NCBI RefSeq assembly: GCF_902459465.1
Contig: NC_047077.1
Coordinates: 3,844,001-3,908,000, forward strand
DNA: 64,000 nucleotides
Direction: 5' to 3'
DNA from: Asterias rubens
Lineage: Eukaryota; Echinodermata; Asteroidea; Forcipulatida; Asteriidae
The position numbers and the translations under genes are program-made. Below, one piece after another: positions 21,672-35,400 of this stretch. Position 1 is the stretch's first letter; every line of letters starts with the position of its first letter. Under the pieces are notes generated by a model. That model saw only the letters and a list, made by a program, of their open reading frames with translations. It had not been told where the DNA came from and ran no database searches.

Positions 21672-23097
21672 ATTGTATTTACCAAAAATTGAACGTAAGT
21701 TGACAGCTTTTGTAACAGTCTTAGTGTTATGTACAGGGAATGGCAAATGATCCTACACGTAGTGGAGTTTCATGATATACAGGTTTGTTTCTGATCAAAA
21801 TTGCTCCGAGTACGAAAAAGCTTCCTGGGTTCTCAAATCAAAAATGTATGTCCATAAAGGCAGTATACAAACATGTACATATTGACCTGTATATGTAATG
21901 GCCCAGTATACAGGACAAACATCATACCATGCTTTTTTCTTTTGCGTAATATATTGTTTTGTTCAAGTGAAAAAAAAAAATTGTTTTGGGTTAACAAAAA
22001 AAAAGATTTCCAATTAAAAGCGAAGAAATCATCCCTGATTTTGTAACAATTCTAGAAAAGTATTAAATAAAGCCAATAATGAGGTTTGCTAGATCATGCC
22101 AGCACTTTGCTTTTTATGGAATCACACAAAACACTCTTGATTGATTGCTTCCAATGGAAATGATTTTATTCTGAGATAATTCAATAATAAAACTTTGGAA
22201 AACCAAAGAGTTTATATAAATTGCTTAATGACTTGATTAGATTAATTTGTTGTGATAAACACTAATACTCACAATTCAGTGCCCCCCTCCCCTTGATTTC
22301 TGCATCGGGATAAAGAATATTAATAAGGGAATAAAAGGGTAGCGACCAGTTCTTAACCGGACATTTAAAACAGGCACTCTCAAAAAGGAGGCAGATCATT
22401 GGACAATAGCTGATCTCGGTGCATAAAAATGTGCGCATGACCTCAGCGTAGCTGTAGCGTTTCACATTATGCAAGGGGAGCTATTGATTTCTTACACAAT
22501 ACAGAACGCGCCTCCGAACAATGCGCATAATTTTTGGGGTCAACTCTCTTTTGTGCATGTTTGTATAAGATTGTGACACCCAAAATTACACCCAGGATAG
22601 GCACATGTGAGTAAGCTGCGCGTATTGCAAGGGGTCTGTAAATTTGGTTAAGATCTTGATTCCCCCCCAACTCATTAAATAACCCATGTATTGCAGAACA
22701 CTTGTTGTAATTTCCTAACACTTCAGTTGTATTAACTTTACATTATACTCATGGTCATTTACACAGTTGCTTGTTACTTGAAGAACACATTACATAGAAA
22801 CACTTCATGAAAAATTGTTTCAGAGTCATTATTAAAAATATTTAAAATAATATATTATGTAGATATGGTAGGAGTTCATTCATTTCTCACTGACTCAACC
22901 TGTTTAATTTGTTGCATGCACATCAAATGAAGTTCCTTGCATTAAAAAAACAGCCAGAAGTATTTTGTGGTGTCCATTTTTCTATACTTCTGTAGCACTC
23001 AAACTAATATATCTGAAAGCTTACTTTCTATAAACTTGATACACAATCAGAGGACCATGCAAAATCTTGAAAAATTGACACGGTGGCAGTCAGCGAA
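21672..23097. other. Spacer without gene
   Basis: AT-rich DNA. A half copy of the AATAAGGGAATAAAAG foldback family lies at about 22325-22400. Otherwise I see nothing I can name. Confidence 0.4.
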
Positions 23098-23423
23098 TTA
23101 AAGGAACACGTTGCCTTGGATCGGTCGAGTTGGTCTTGGAAAAGCGTTTTGTGACCGTTTGTTATAAAATGCATATGGTTAGAAAGATGATGTTAAAGTA
23201 GAATACAATGATGTACATAAATATGCCTCGAAATTGTGTGGTTTTCTTTTTACCTCGTCCAATAACACGGTCGGCCAAAACCGTGCAATTTTGAGTGATA
23301 CTTGTGTGGATCATTATATTCTACTTTTAAAACATCTTTCCAACCATATACATTTCATAACAAACGGTTTCAAACGCTTTTTATAGACCAACTCGTCCGA
23401 TCCAAGGCAACGTGTTCCTTTAA
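23098..23423. mobile_element. TTAA-flanked foldback MITE (318 bp)
   Basis: TTAA at 23098-23101 and 23420-23423 flank inverted arms starting AGGAACACGTTGCCTTGGAT. The arms extend over most of the length. A half copy occurs at 39819. TTAA targets suggest mobilisation by a piggyBac-type enzyme, though the terminus differs from PB-A to PB-F. Confidence 0.85.
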
Positions 23424-24282
23424 GTTAAAATCTTGGCTATTTGGACCCCACTAGTACGACAACATTTGGTGAAGCAGCTCGAAAACAAATCTCACCATGG
23501 CCAAGTACAGGGCATCAACAGTTTTTGGACACATCCCCCCACCACAAAGTTTGTTTTAAACTTGTGTATGTTGTAAGGGCGAGTGCCAGTACCAGACTAT
23601 TTAGTTTGTGTACTGTATTCCTCCCTGCGCGAGGGTCACTTTGTACTCTTCCGTTCCCAGATGGGTAAAGTATCGTTCCTTTGTAATAGCCATTTTAATT
23701 TTGAAGTACCACATTTTTGTAATCAACACTGCATTTCGGAACAGTTCATCTTTGTACCCTAAATATTTATTCCTTCGTGTAGGTAATTTCGCCTCTTTGT
23801 CCAACACAAAACAGAAAACAAGAAAAACAGAAAAAATATGTCAATCACTCTCTGCCTGGGTTGTCGTTCATTTGTGTCATTCATGTTGAAATCGACAACA
23901 ATTTATTTGAACGGTCACTAAGAACTGCGACATGCAGGAAGATCCGAATAAAAGTTCATCACCAACTGTGGTCCAGCTTCTATTATGATTGCTTTCGACA
24001 CTTAGAGGCGCAACTTTCTCATTTCGCACTTAAAAAGGACAAAAGAAAAACCCTTCCGCCGTGCAGGGATACTTAACTAGTGATACGTAATTAAAATGCC
24101 TTTTAAATAAAAAGGAGCGATACTTGCCTTTCTGGGAAGAGTAAAACGGGGCACAAGTCACGTCACCCCATGACTTGGGTGCGAGGTGACCAACATTTGT
24201 GCATGGTAACTTTTAACAACTAAACATATGTGGCAGATGGTAGAAGTATAAACAACATCTGTGGTGTGGGTATGTTAATAAA

Positions 24283-25055
24283 GGTTTTCTCGGTCAATTT
24301 CGGCAAATGGGCAGCCAATTTCATTTTCATGCATTTGAATTAAAAGGAAAGGTACACGTTTGGTTATTACTCAAAACAAATATTAACTTTAAAACTGACT
24401 TGGTACAAGCATTGGAGAGCTGTTTATAGTTTAAAACATTGTGGGAAATGGCTCCCTCTGAAGTAGCATAGAAAGGGGTATACATTTCTCACTAAAATAA
24501 TAAAAGGCTTCTCCAAAAATCTTTTATTCCTATGGAAAGCACACAAATTCGTCCAACAAGGGTGTTTTTTTCTCTCATCATTTTCTCGCAACTTCGATGA
24601 CCAATTTAGCTCAGATTTTCACAGGCTTGTTATTTTATGGCTTGTTATGCTTATGTTGGGATACACCAAGTGAGAAGACTGGTATTTGACAATTACCAAA
24701 CCTGTACCTTCCCTTTAAAGCTGTTTTGCCTCTCCAGTTGTTACTGCGTTTTAAATTCAGAATTCGGCCATTCTCTTTCGTTTTGCGTCGAGTCAAATTC
24801 CTTTAAAACTCTTTTCAATCTGGCGTGTCGTCACTCTTTTTCGTGACACACACGCCTCAAGAAGCGTCTGCGAATTTGAATGCTGCTTTGATGAATTGTT
24901 AAATTGAATGATTATTTCGAATGACTCAACATTACATTTGACTAATCATAAAACGAAATTGAATTACCATTTCCAGTAGCATTCGATTTCGCGCGGAATA
25001 GAATAGATTGGTGGTTAAATTGGCTGCTCATTGCCAAAATTGACCGAGAAAACCT
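24283..25055. mobile_element. TIR element interrupted by a second MITE
   Basis: Outer arms begin GGTTTTCTCGGTCAATTT at 24283 and end with its near reverse complement at 25055. About 38 bp match with a few mismatches. The interior contains the 24344-24714 MITE. No coding capacity is seen. Confidence 0.7.
24340..24718. mobile_element. TTAA-flanked MITE nested in the 24283-25055 element
   Basis: TTAA at 24340-24343 and 24715-24718 bound inverted ends AAGGAAAGGTACACGTTTGG and ACCAAACCTGTACCTTCCCT. The interior shows GGAGAGCTGTTTATAG and ACCAAGTGAGAAGAC blocks, shared with 1-180 and 55364-55560. Confidence 0.75.
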
Positions 25056-26315
25056 CTAAACTGCAGTGTTTAAAACAATGTCTTTTGCCCCAAAGTTGGA
25101 AATGTTCTCCTATATCATGACTTCTGTAAAATAGTAAAGCTAAAAAACGTGTACATTGCCCTTCCTTTATGTTCAATAACTGGACCACTCATGTGTTCCC
25201 TTTTAAATATCAAGTCGGTTTCGTAATTTGCTTCTTTTCTCTGTTTATTTAACCTCCAGTATTTATGTTTCCACACATACTTTCCCTGTAGAAATATAGC
25301 ATGATAATTGTACTGAATGTTTCCAAAGATCTTTGACAATTTGCCTTCGACATGTGTCTAAGTTTTCATTCATTTCATCAAAAAGAAAAAAGATAAACAA
25401 AAACATTATGCAAACATTAAAAAACAAATACAATTACTAAGACAAAGTTTAATTACCATGATTAGTCAGTTTAAAATAAGCAGCAAATTAATTATGGTAA
25501 ATCACTCTTCATGTTTTAATTGATTGCAAATACTAGTGTGAATTAAGACTTTTAACTAGAAAAATGTTTTTTTTTTAAACAAATTAATCAGTTTACACTC
25601 GTTTTTATATTCATAAATTAAAATTAATGAATTGAAATGAATAGAAAAACAAAAAATGTGTATAATCTTTAAATTGAATATAATAATGCTTTGCAAGCAG
25701 CTGTGTGACAAATACATTGGAAAACAAAAGTCTGTATCGGAAGTTCCCAGGTTGCACCAGGAGCGATATAACTCCCGATGTCTCCCTACCCAACATTTCA
25801 AGACAAATTGACCCCCATGGTTTCATTGTAGGGTAATAAGAGGTTTGTTTCACGTCCAACTAATCGGGAACGCTGTAGAAAACAAGGGAAATGACGACTG
25901 TCAAATCATGATAAGTTTGTTCATGTGTTGGATGTCGCTAGAGCGATGTTTGTTGGATGTCGCTAGAGCGATGTTTGTGTGTGTGTAGGCTACAACACCC
26001 AGTGAACAGTCACGATCATAAAGCGCATGACAAGTAGACTGCTGCCCGGTCACGCACATGGCCCAGGCGCTATTCTACTTGTTATGTGCATTAATTACCA
26101 TTTGCGTGAATACATGCGTGCGAGCTTGGTAAATAACCCAAATAGCGCCTGGCACGTGATGATGAATGGACCAGTAAGAACTCGAATCTCGGTCATGAAT
26201 ATGTGTGAGGTATAGTAAAGTGCTCTATACACACAAGGGTAAAAACAAATCTCTCGATTGTATGTTTTGTTCTTTTGAAGAAACCTCTGCAGTATGATGA
26301 ATGTAAGTGATGACA
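25056..26315. other. Spacer downstream of the PsuG-PfkB gene
   Basis: Mostly AT-rich without a gene. A 25-bp tandem duplication (GTTGGATGTCGCTAGAGCGA...) lies at about 25927-25976. The 3' UTR of the 26316-57797 gene should occupy part of it, but no poly(A) signal could be assigned with confidence. Confidence 0.4.
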
Positions 26316-26493
26316 TTACAAGATACGGTTGGGTTGACATATTGTAGAGTCAAGTAACTCATCAATAGTTGATACTGATGCTGGTACTGTCAAATAGGTT
26401 TGAGTTGAACATAAAGCTGCCAGTAGACCAGATTTAATACAGTCGTCAGGTGTAGATTGTTGTAGTATTCTAGCAATCATTGCCCCTGCCAAA
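26316..26493 (-). CDS. psuG/psuK-like: Exon O, terminal exon of PsuG-PfkB gene
   Basis: Acceptor TTCTTTCAG|T completes the Cys codon after GAGD. Encodes [18 protein letters not shown] and [19 protein letters not shown], ending in TAA at 26316-26318. Confidence 0.9.
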
Positions 26494-29400
26494 CTGAAAG
26501 AACAATAATAAGAATAATAATATAATATCAAAGTCTTATATCAAAGTCTTTTATCTTCAAGTACGCGCTAATCCTCCAATCAGATTCGCAGAATGGAGTG
26601 GTGATAAAAACCTATATTGCACGGCTAATATCACTACCATGCGTCTTGTGTGTTCTATGTCACGCGCCAAGTTTGCTTGAAGATAAATACGTTATCACAC
26701 GCGCGCTCGTGGAAATACCGAAAATATAGCGCGTCTGTGTCCCATATCCAACTCCGCACTCGGCCTCGTTGGATATGGGACACAGAAGCGCTATATTTTT
26801 CCGTATTCCACTCGCGCTTGTGTGATAACTTATAATATAGCGCACGTATCTACCAACAGGGTACTCAAGGCGCTTACATTTTTTCCCAGAAACAAAGTTA
26901 TTGAAGTTATGAATTCTGAGACCTAATTATGTAGCACCTTATAACATTTATAAGGGTTTACAAGGTGCTAAGGACAGCAATAAGGGAATGAAAGAGTAGT
27001 CAGCAAGATCTTAAACGGCCATTTAAAACTGGCAGGGTCGTGTTCATGCGATAAAGGATCTGTCGGTCCTTTATCACCCCAACAAGGTGTTAAACGGCTG
27101 TTTAAAACAGAGTCACTGCTCTTTTATTCCCATCTATAAATGCCCTTTTGTAAAAAACTGAAAATCTATTAACACAATTCTTAATGTGGTGATTGTGTGA
27201 GTGTTGGAAAGTTAGTGGAGCATAAGTCCATTAACTTAGGTTGGTTGTTTCTGATAAGATGTGAAATCAGGGTTTTAGAGCTTAGTACTCAATGTATTCA
27301 GTAACAATTAAACACAAACTGAATTGCAAGATCTTGTTTCTCTGACATGTGTGACACCAAGAAAGGAAAGGCAAAGTCAACATGAGAGGTCAGGAACAGT
27401 CTAAATTAAACAACACTTCCTTCTTTGGTAGTTCTTCAGCCGTCGATTTCACCAAACTCATCCTAACTTAAAACTAATCTGAGGACTTAGAACGAGTTAA
27501 AAACTCTGTATCCAAAGGCGTAGGACGCATTGAACCAATCCTAAGTTAGATGAAGTACTCAAGACATGATTAATCCAGTGTTTTGTGAAATCGGCTGCAC
27601 GTAAAGTTTCACAGCATTTTCTTCATACACTTGACTTGTACCCAATTTATATACAAAGAAGCAATCATTTGACACAATAAACCATGGATACCTTGTATGA
27701 TTGGTCAGTCAGATATTGATTAAGAATACAAACATTGATTAAGAATACATGAAGTGTTCAAAAAGACAAAACAATATGAAAAGAACTGATGAGAAACGCA
27801 CCAATCTCCAGCTCCAGACACACTGGTTATATGATCAGCATTGCATGCTGGGTAATGTACAACGGACATCTTGGATGCAGTTCTTTCCTTTATTAAACAA
27901 GGATAAATAAAAGCAGTTGTTAGAGATATTGTTTTTAGAATGTCACTACAAGTAAACAAGAATTGGGACCACGATTACTATAGCATTTGGGATTTGAGGC
28001 ATTGCACGGTTACATCATGAGTGTAAACTTGCCAGGTAGATTTCTTCTTTAAAGAACTGTCTTGCTTTAAATATATTCTACCACCGAGGAGTTTTTTTTT
28101 ACTTTTCACTCCTGAAAAGATTTGTCCTGCTTTTTAACTATCTGTATGACCTGGGCAGAAGGTTGACAATCAGCTGAAACTACAACTTCAGAGTAAGAGG
28201 ATCGTTATTAGTTTCACTACCGCAGAGTGAGTTCTTAGTTGCTCTAGTCAAAAATCCGAAAATCTACTCCGCTATAGTAGAATATAAAGCAACACATTTT
28301 TATCTTACTAATGATTAACCAATATTGCATATTTTCAACAGCCAAAATATGAGCTCTGATAAATTGTGCGAATTTTTAAAAAGTCCATCTTCAAAGATTG
28401 CCGGCAACATTATCATTCTTATTGTGGGCATCGGCAGTGACTTAGTTCATGGTTCTTCAGTTCTTCAGTCGGTACGCCCGTAAAAGCTTGTTAACCTACA
28501 CAACATGAATGGTGCAGATTCTATTTGAAGACAAATTATAACAAGTAGAATTACCCTAAATGAAATAAAGGTATTATTTGACAGTATAAGAGTAAGATTT
28601 CCTTGTGCTCGTCACAATGAACTCAATTGATATCACATCAGAAGATAGTACACACATATTTTGTTTGGCCTATGACAGGCTGAAAAGGTGCATCTTATCC
28701 GCAGGAAATTACAGTTTTAGATATATACTGTGGTTGGTGTTCGACAGCTACATTACAGTTTTAGATATATACTGTGGTTGGTGTTCGACAGCTACATTGC
28801 AGTTTTAGATATATACTGTGGTTGGTGTTCGACAGCTACATTACAGTTTTAGATATATACTATGATTGGTGTTCGACAGCTACATTACAGTTTTAGATAT
28901 ATACTGTGGTTGGTGTTCGACAGCTACATTACAGTTTTAGATATATACTGTGGTTGGTGTTCGACAGCTACATTGTATGCTTCTACTATGGTTGGTTTTT
29001 ATGTATGTACAATCTACCATTAATAGATACATTGGTTGCATGTTCCTAATATGTCTGGTATGCACGTCCACATGGCACCAAAATCTCTTGCCCCCCCCCC
29101 CCAAAAAAGAAAAGAAATACTCACAGAGAAAACAGTGGTCATACCACAATATGCTTGTATAGCAGGGGCCATTTTTCTTGCTCAATCACATAGCCAGTTT
29201 TGAACACATTAATATACCCCACGTGACCAGTCTTCGATCAATCAGAGAGCATTAATTAATTGATAACCACTGTTATCTTTTGGTTGACATAATAACAATA
29301 ATATTTATTCGGGCAAACACATTTACAAGCACATGTACAAACATTAAAAATATTTAAGGCAACAAAGTAAAACAACAGTGGGGTGCCGAGAGCATAAAAG

Positions 29401-32400
29401 TAAAAAAAAAAAACTATCGCCAAAAGGCGTACATGTATGAGTCCTAAAATTGGTTTAGTTTGATAGTAACTAACCTGTGGTGTGGATGAAGCTATGAGGA
29501 ATGGTTCTTCAGGTTGGGCATTATGTCTCCTTAAATTGGTTTAGTTTGATAGTAACTAACCTGTGGTGTGGATGAAGCTATGAGGAATGGTTCTTCAGGT
29601 TGGGCATTATGTCTCTTAAAATTGGTTTAGTTTTGATAGTAACTAACCTGTGGTGTGGATGAAGCTATGAGGAATGGTTCTTCAGGTTGGGCATTATGTC
29701 TCCTTAAATTGGTTTAGTTTGATAGTAACTAACCTGTGGTGTGGATGAAGCTATGAGGAATGGTTCTTCAGGTTGGGCATTATGTCTCCTTAAATTGGTG
29801 TAGTTTGATAGTAACTAACCTGTGGTGTGGATGAAGCTATGAGGAATGGTTCTTCAGGTTGGGCATTATGTCTCCTAAAATTTGTGTAGTTTTGATAGTA
29901 ACTAACCTGTGGTGTGGATGAAGCTATGAGGAATGGTTCTTCAGGTTGGGCATTATGTCTCCTTAAATTGGTGTAGTTTGATAGTAACTAACCTGTGGTG
30001 TGGATGAAGCTATGAGGAATGGTTCTTCAGGTTGGGCATTTCTGCAAACTAATATTCCATGTTGACCAAGAGTCACAACAACACAGTACATATGCTGCAG
30101 TAGTAACTCACAAAGCTCAATACATATCTCCACTTGTGTATGCACAGTCAAGTTATTATGATCTGCAATAATATTCAATGAATGGTAAATGTACATCATT
30201 GGTTTACAAATCAAACATTCGCTTTAAAACTTCCAACGCGAAAGAAACAAGTTGACCTGGAAAAACTACACACAGAATTGTTCAATCATGTTCCTTGTCC
30301 ATTTTGTATTGTTTTGTTAGCATTACAGATATTTTGTATTGAAGTTAAAATTATAGTTATTTATTTTCCTGTGTAAAACATTGTTTAAATAAGGGAATCA
30401 ATGTGTGGTGAACAGGTTTTCAACTAGTGGTTTAATCCCAACGAGGCCTGGTTCTTGATAATTTTACCGAGACGAAGTCGAGGTAAATTATCAAGAACCA
30501 GGCCTCGGCAGGTTTAAACCACTATAAAACTGATTCAACACACTTTGATTCCCATTCATAAATACCTTTTCGGTCAAAAACATCAACCCAAATAAATGCA
30601 AAAATTATAATTGTTCAATGATTTCTTTCAACACAACACCCCTCCAGCTATGAAATAGTAAAGCCCTCCGCCACCCTCGGGTAAACAACTACTTATAAGG
30701 GAATTCTGTGCGCGTCACGCGTATCCTGTGATGTGGCACAACTGTTTCAGCCGTTGCTCTCGACCAATAGGAATGAAGAAACTGTCTTATAAGAACAGGT
30801 GCAAGCTTGCGTGTCACGCCCATGTTTCAACACTTTTTACTGGTCATAAACAAAGGTTTATACACACCCACGTGACGCCCTCTCCACCAATAGGAATAGC
30901 GAAACTGTCTGGGGTATTTATGAATAACAGTTTATCTGACAAATAATTTAATTTTGTTTGTACATTTTCACAGAAATCTCCCCAAACCATTTCAAGAACT
31001 AAAATGACTGTATCACATGTTTGCATGCAATTGTGTACAGGATATCCTAGATTCAATGCAATTTTCGTTTTAAACGTAGTTAAATAAGATTACTTCAATT
31101 TTGTATCCGCTTGAATTAACATTTTGACCAATAGTAACTTGACATTTCAAGCGTGTTAATCTGAATTCAGGCTAATCATTTTAAATTCATTACCAGAATC
31201 TGGCCGGACCTCCTAGACAATACACACATGGTTTACAATCAGTTTTGTTCATCTGAAGTCAACTTGGTGCAAATAGTGCATCTTCAGCTGCCTTGTTATA
31301 ATTCATACAGTACCAAGTCAATATCAGAAAGTGAATGTGGATTCGTAAATCAATATCCATAAATACCTAAGACAGTTTCGCTATTCCTATTGATGGAGAG
31401 CGCGTCAAGTGGGGGTGTTTAAACCTTTGATAATGACCAGTAAAAAGTGTTGAAACATGGGCGTGACATGCGAGCTTGCACCTGTGCTTATAAGACAGTT
31501 TCTTCATTCCTATTGGTCGAGAGCAACGGTCGGGACAGTTGTGCCACATCACGCGATAGGTGCGATGCGCACAGCAATTAAACAAATGGTGTAGTTGTAG
31601 ACCAGGGAAAAACTTTGCAACAAAAGTGAATATAGTTAAGAAAAAGGAAGATCAGACAGAGAATGTTTCATACCTTGGTAAGCGTCGTTTTTCTTGTGTA
31701 GACAGTTTGATATCATACAGAGTTCCTTGAAGTTGGGTGAGATATAGGAGATTGTCTTCCAACAGTCAGACTGGAATGGTAGAGTTGATTTCACGATACA
31801 TGTTGGTTCATACCAAACTGTGTATAGAAGGTCAGTAAATAACAAGTATGACAGAATGCTTGCATATTGGGTGTTAATATGTGATCTCATGGTTTTTGTT
31901 ATCACTGCTTGTATTTCTGAATAATTTAAGGAATAACGTGAGGACCTTGTGATGTCTATGGGATATGGAAAGCATTTTTAAATAACTAATATTCTTATAA
32001 TGTTAACAATTTAAGTTTAAGTTTAAGTTATACATATAATTAAATTATAAAAATCAATGTTCATACTAGCACAGTCAACACTATAGTCAATGTACAATTC
32101 AATGGCACAAACTACCATTCTGGCAGCGTATTTTGTACTTGTTGCAGTTTGGTGATTTCATAGTCTGGTAATCCATACAGAAGACTATTGCAAGAGTCCA
32201 GACATGAGCTAACAAAGGCAAGAATAAGCATATCTGCACGTTCTGATGCACACATAGCTACAACCAAGTCGACTTCGGTCTCCAGAAAATTCATCCAAAT
32301 TAATAATCTGCACCCTTAAATACCCAAGTATAAGTCCACCAGCCTGCAACAAGTCATCCAGGGTTATGGCAGACTCAGTAAAACACCAGATGTCACCAAG

Positions 32401-35400
32401 AAATCTTAGAAATCGAGGTCCAAAAACAACCGTGACCCAGTCGCCAATAGTAGACGAGAGTCAGCGTGGCCAAGATGGCTGCCACAAATGTAAGGACGAC
32501 TTGACTCTCATCAACACCAAGCTCGACCGAATACTAAAGTCAGTCGAAGCCCTGGGATCGAAAATGACTGCAGTAGAAGTCAAACTAATGGAAACCACGG
32601 AGAAACTTAAACTACAAAATAAAGAAATTGACGACCTAAAGACAGCATTTTCTTACCTGGAACAGAAACAAACAGACTCCTCTGAAAGCTTCAACAAAAT
32701 CAACAATGGCAATCACCTCCAAAGATGTCACCTTAAAAAGCAGTCTGCAGGATCACAGTCGAAGAAACAATATAATTCTCCACTGCGTCCCAGAGAATTC
32801 TGAAGCCGACTATTCCTGCTGTGAGGAATTTGTTTTTGAATTTCTTCAAGACCTACATGAAGCTGGAGGGCGTTGACGACGAAGAGATTGAACGGGCCCA
32901 CCGAACACCTACACACCGGTCACCAAACCAGGGCAACAACACTCATCCGCGTCCCATCCACTGCAGACTTGTTCACTTCAACAACCGGCGGTTCGTCCTC
33001 AAACAAGCCGCTAAGTCCCTCCGGAACAATAGCATACAAAGGTTCAAGAATCTTTATTTCCGATGATGTAACCAATGGCGTCGGGAACATTCTTTCTTGA
33101 AAAAATGGATGTGATGTAAAGGATTTTGGTGTAAAATATTATTTCATCTTATTAACCATAATCCAATGCCTGAAGTCTTGAATAAAATGTTTGTGTTGTG
33201 CGATGGCAATGACAACTCATCAGTTGACAAGATTCGTTCATAAAGGTACCGCGAAATGCTGGCCGGCTGCATCACATAAAAACAAAATAGAACTGGATGA
33301 AGAGTTATCTGGACATGGTTTGGCTGGATCACTCAAAAACAAAATAGAACTGGATGAATAGTTATCTGGACACGGTTTGGTTAGATCACTCAAAAACAAA
33401 ATAGAACTGGATGAAGAGTTATCTGGACACGGTTTGGCTGGATCACTCAAAAACAAAATAGAACTGGATGAAGAGTTATCTGGACACGGTTTGGCTGGAT
33501 CACTCAAAAACAAAATAGAACTGGATGAAGGGTTATCTGGACACGATTTGGCTGCATCACATAAAAACAAAATAGAACTGGATGAAGAGTTATCTGGACA
33601 CGGTTTGGCTGGATCACTCAAAAACAAAATAGAACTGGATGAAGAGTTATCTGGACACGGTTTGGCTGGATCACTCAAAAACAAAATAGAACTGGATGAA
33701 GAGTTATCTGGACACGGTTTGGCTGGAACGGGTTCTGCCTCTTTACCTGTGGGAGATAGTCCAATACACTCCAGTCACATGTCCTCCCCATGGGTACATT
33801 GGGTGCTGCCCGGGGTAGAAATGCAGATGTAACAGCAGAACATGTTAGTGTTGATATGCCAGAGGCTGACGTATCAACGCGATGATCTCAAGTTAGTTTT
33901 TCTCTGCCACGCCAAACCCAAAGTGTGAGTGGGCGTGAACAGATTCCTGTACATAGGCTTACACCAACTTATACTATTATATAAGTGATACTAACTTTGC
34001 CGTTTTTAGTCGTGACACAAGTTCACCCAGTTTGGTTGAACAGAAAGTTACAAAACCTGTTGTGCAGCCTGACAATTTTGATGGAAAGTCATATGGAATT
34101 GTGTAGTGAGATTAATGGTTGGAGCATTACACAGAAAAATTGATTTCTTGCTGTGAAGTTGAGGGGTCCAGCATGACTGGTTTATACAGATTTACCTGAG
34201 GCAAAGAAACACAGTTATCCTGAACTTGTTCGTGCTCTACAAGAACGATTTTGTCCTCAGGGGCAAGTAGGTCTTTTCCGAGCTCAACTAAGAGCTAGGG
34301 GTCGAAGGAAAGAGGAGTCCTTACAACAGCTTGCTAGTGGTATTCGAAAATTGGTTTTGAAGGCTTATCTTGATGTCTGCAGTGAATTTTGGGAAGAGAC
34401 GGCTAGGGATCAGTTCATAGAGGACCTTGACTTACCTGATGTAAGAACACAGGTTGGACGTGCAAAGCCCCATATTGAGGTAAAGCACTGACTTTGGCTC
34501 TAGAGGAGTACACATTCCTTCAACTGGAGTGTAATAAAGACCGTCTCCCTAAACAGTTTGTGGCCACTATTAATCCGTACGCATCTAATTCATTAACACA
34601 ACAGAGTACCCAAGCGACTGCAAAATTAGAGAACAAGCTTAGAGAAATAGAACAGACAATTAAGCAATCTAAAAAGGGCCCTAACACCCAACCCTAACCA
34701 CAACACTTCACACACTTTTCCATTTCCTCGTTGGGAATGTAAGCAAGTAGGACACAGAAGAGCACAGTATCCCCTACTTGGGCAAGCGATTCAAAACATG
34801 CCCAGTATGCCAGTCTCGTTGGATAAGGGAAACGACAGTGGACTGAGCAAGAGGCCACTGCCCAGTCCCCAGTACACTTCAAGGCCCAGTCTCCAGTCTG
34901 CTTTGTTCATGGTATTAATGTGAAGTTTTTACTTGATACAGGCTCGTCAGTAACCATTATACACCCACAGACCCGCATGGGAGCAGTTACCGTTAGATGT
35001 CTGCCATAGCCTACATGTATGTCCCTGCTCAGAGTTGCAGGTCATCGGTTGTACAGAAATGGTGGTTGGGTTTGGTAAGCCTCACAGACGTCATCTAATA
35101 CTGGGTTTTCTGGACATTCCAAGACATAAACTTATGTTTGGTTGTCAAGAAATTCCTGTCTTTTCTGAGAGTTCACCGTTCACATGTTGTAGAGTTTCAG
35201 TAGCCGAAAGAGTGACACTTCCAGCCTGTCGAAAGACAATTGTACCTGGGGAGTTGCACATGAGAAATGGTTGTATGTCTCGAGAGGTTCGTGAGCCCAC
35301 TGGTTGCTGTACTTGTAAAGATAATGGTGTACTAGTAGGTCGTACTTTTGTTAGTACTCAGCAGAAGAGAGATTCCCTGAGAGTTTTTAATTTACAACCC

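Noticed and set aside
22262-24846. Several open frames of 60-90 residues
   Set aside because: No motif, no conserved splice pattern, and several overlap MITE arms.
30728-31585. Two short Cys/His-rich open frames
   Set aside because: They are the two inverted arms of the same non-coding element (30685-31598).
33238-33832. Repetitive open frames on both strands (148 and 151 residues)
   Set aside because: They are products of the 57-bp array, whose length is a multiple of three. Neither strand shows splice sites or a known motif.
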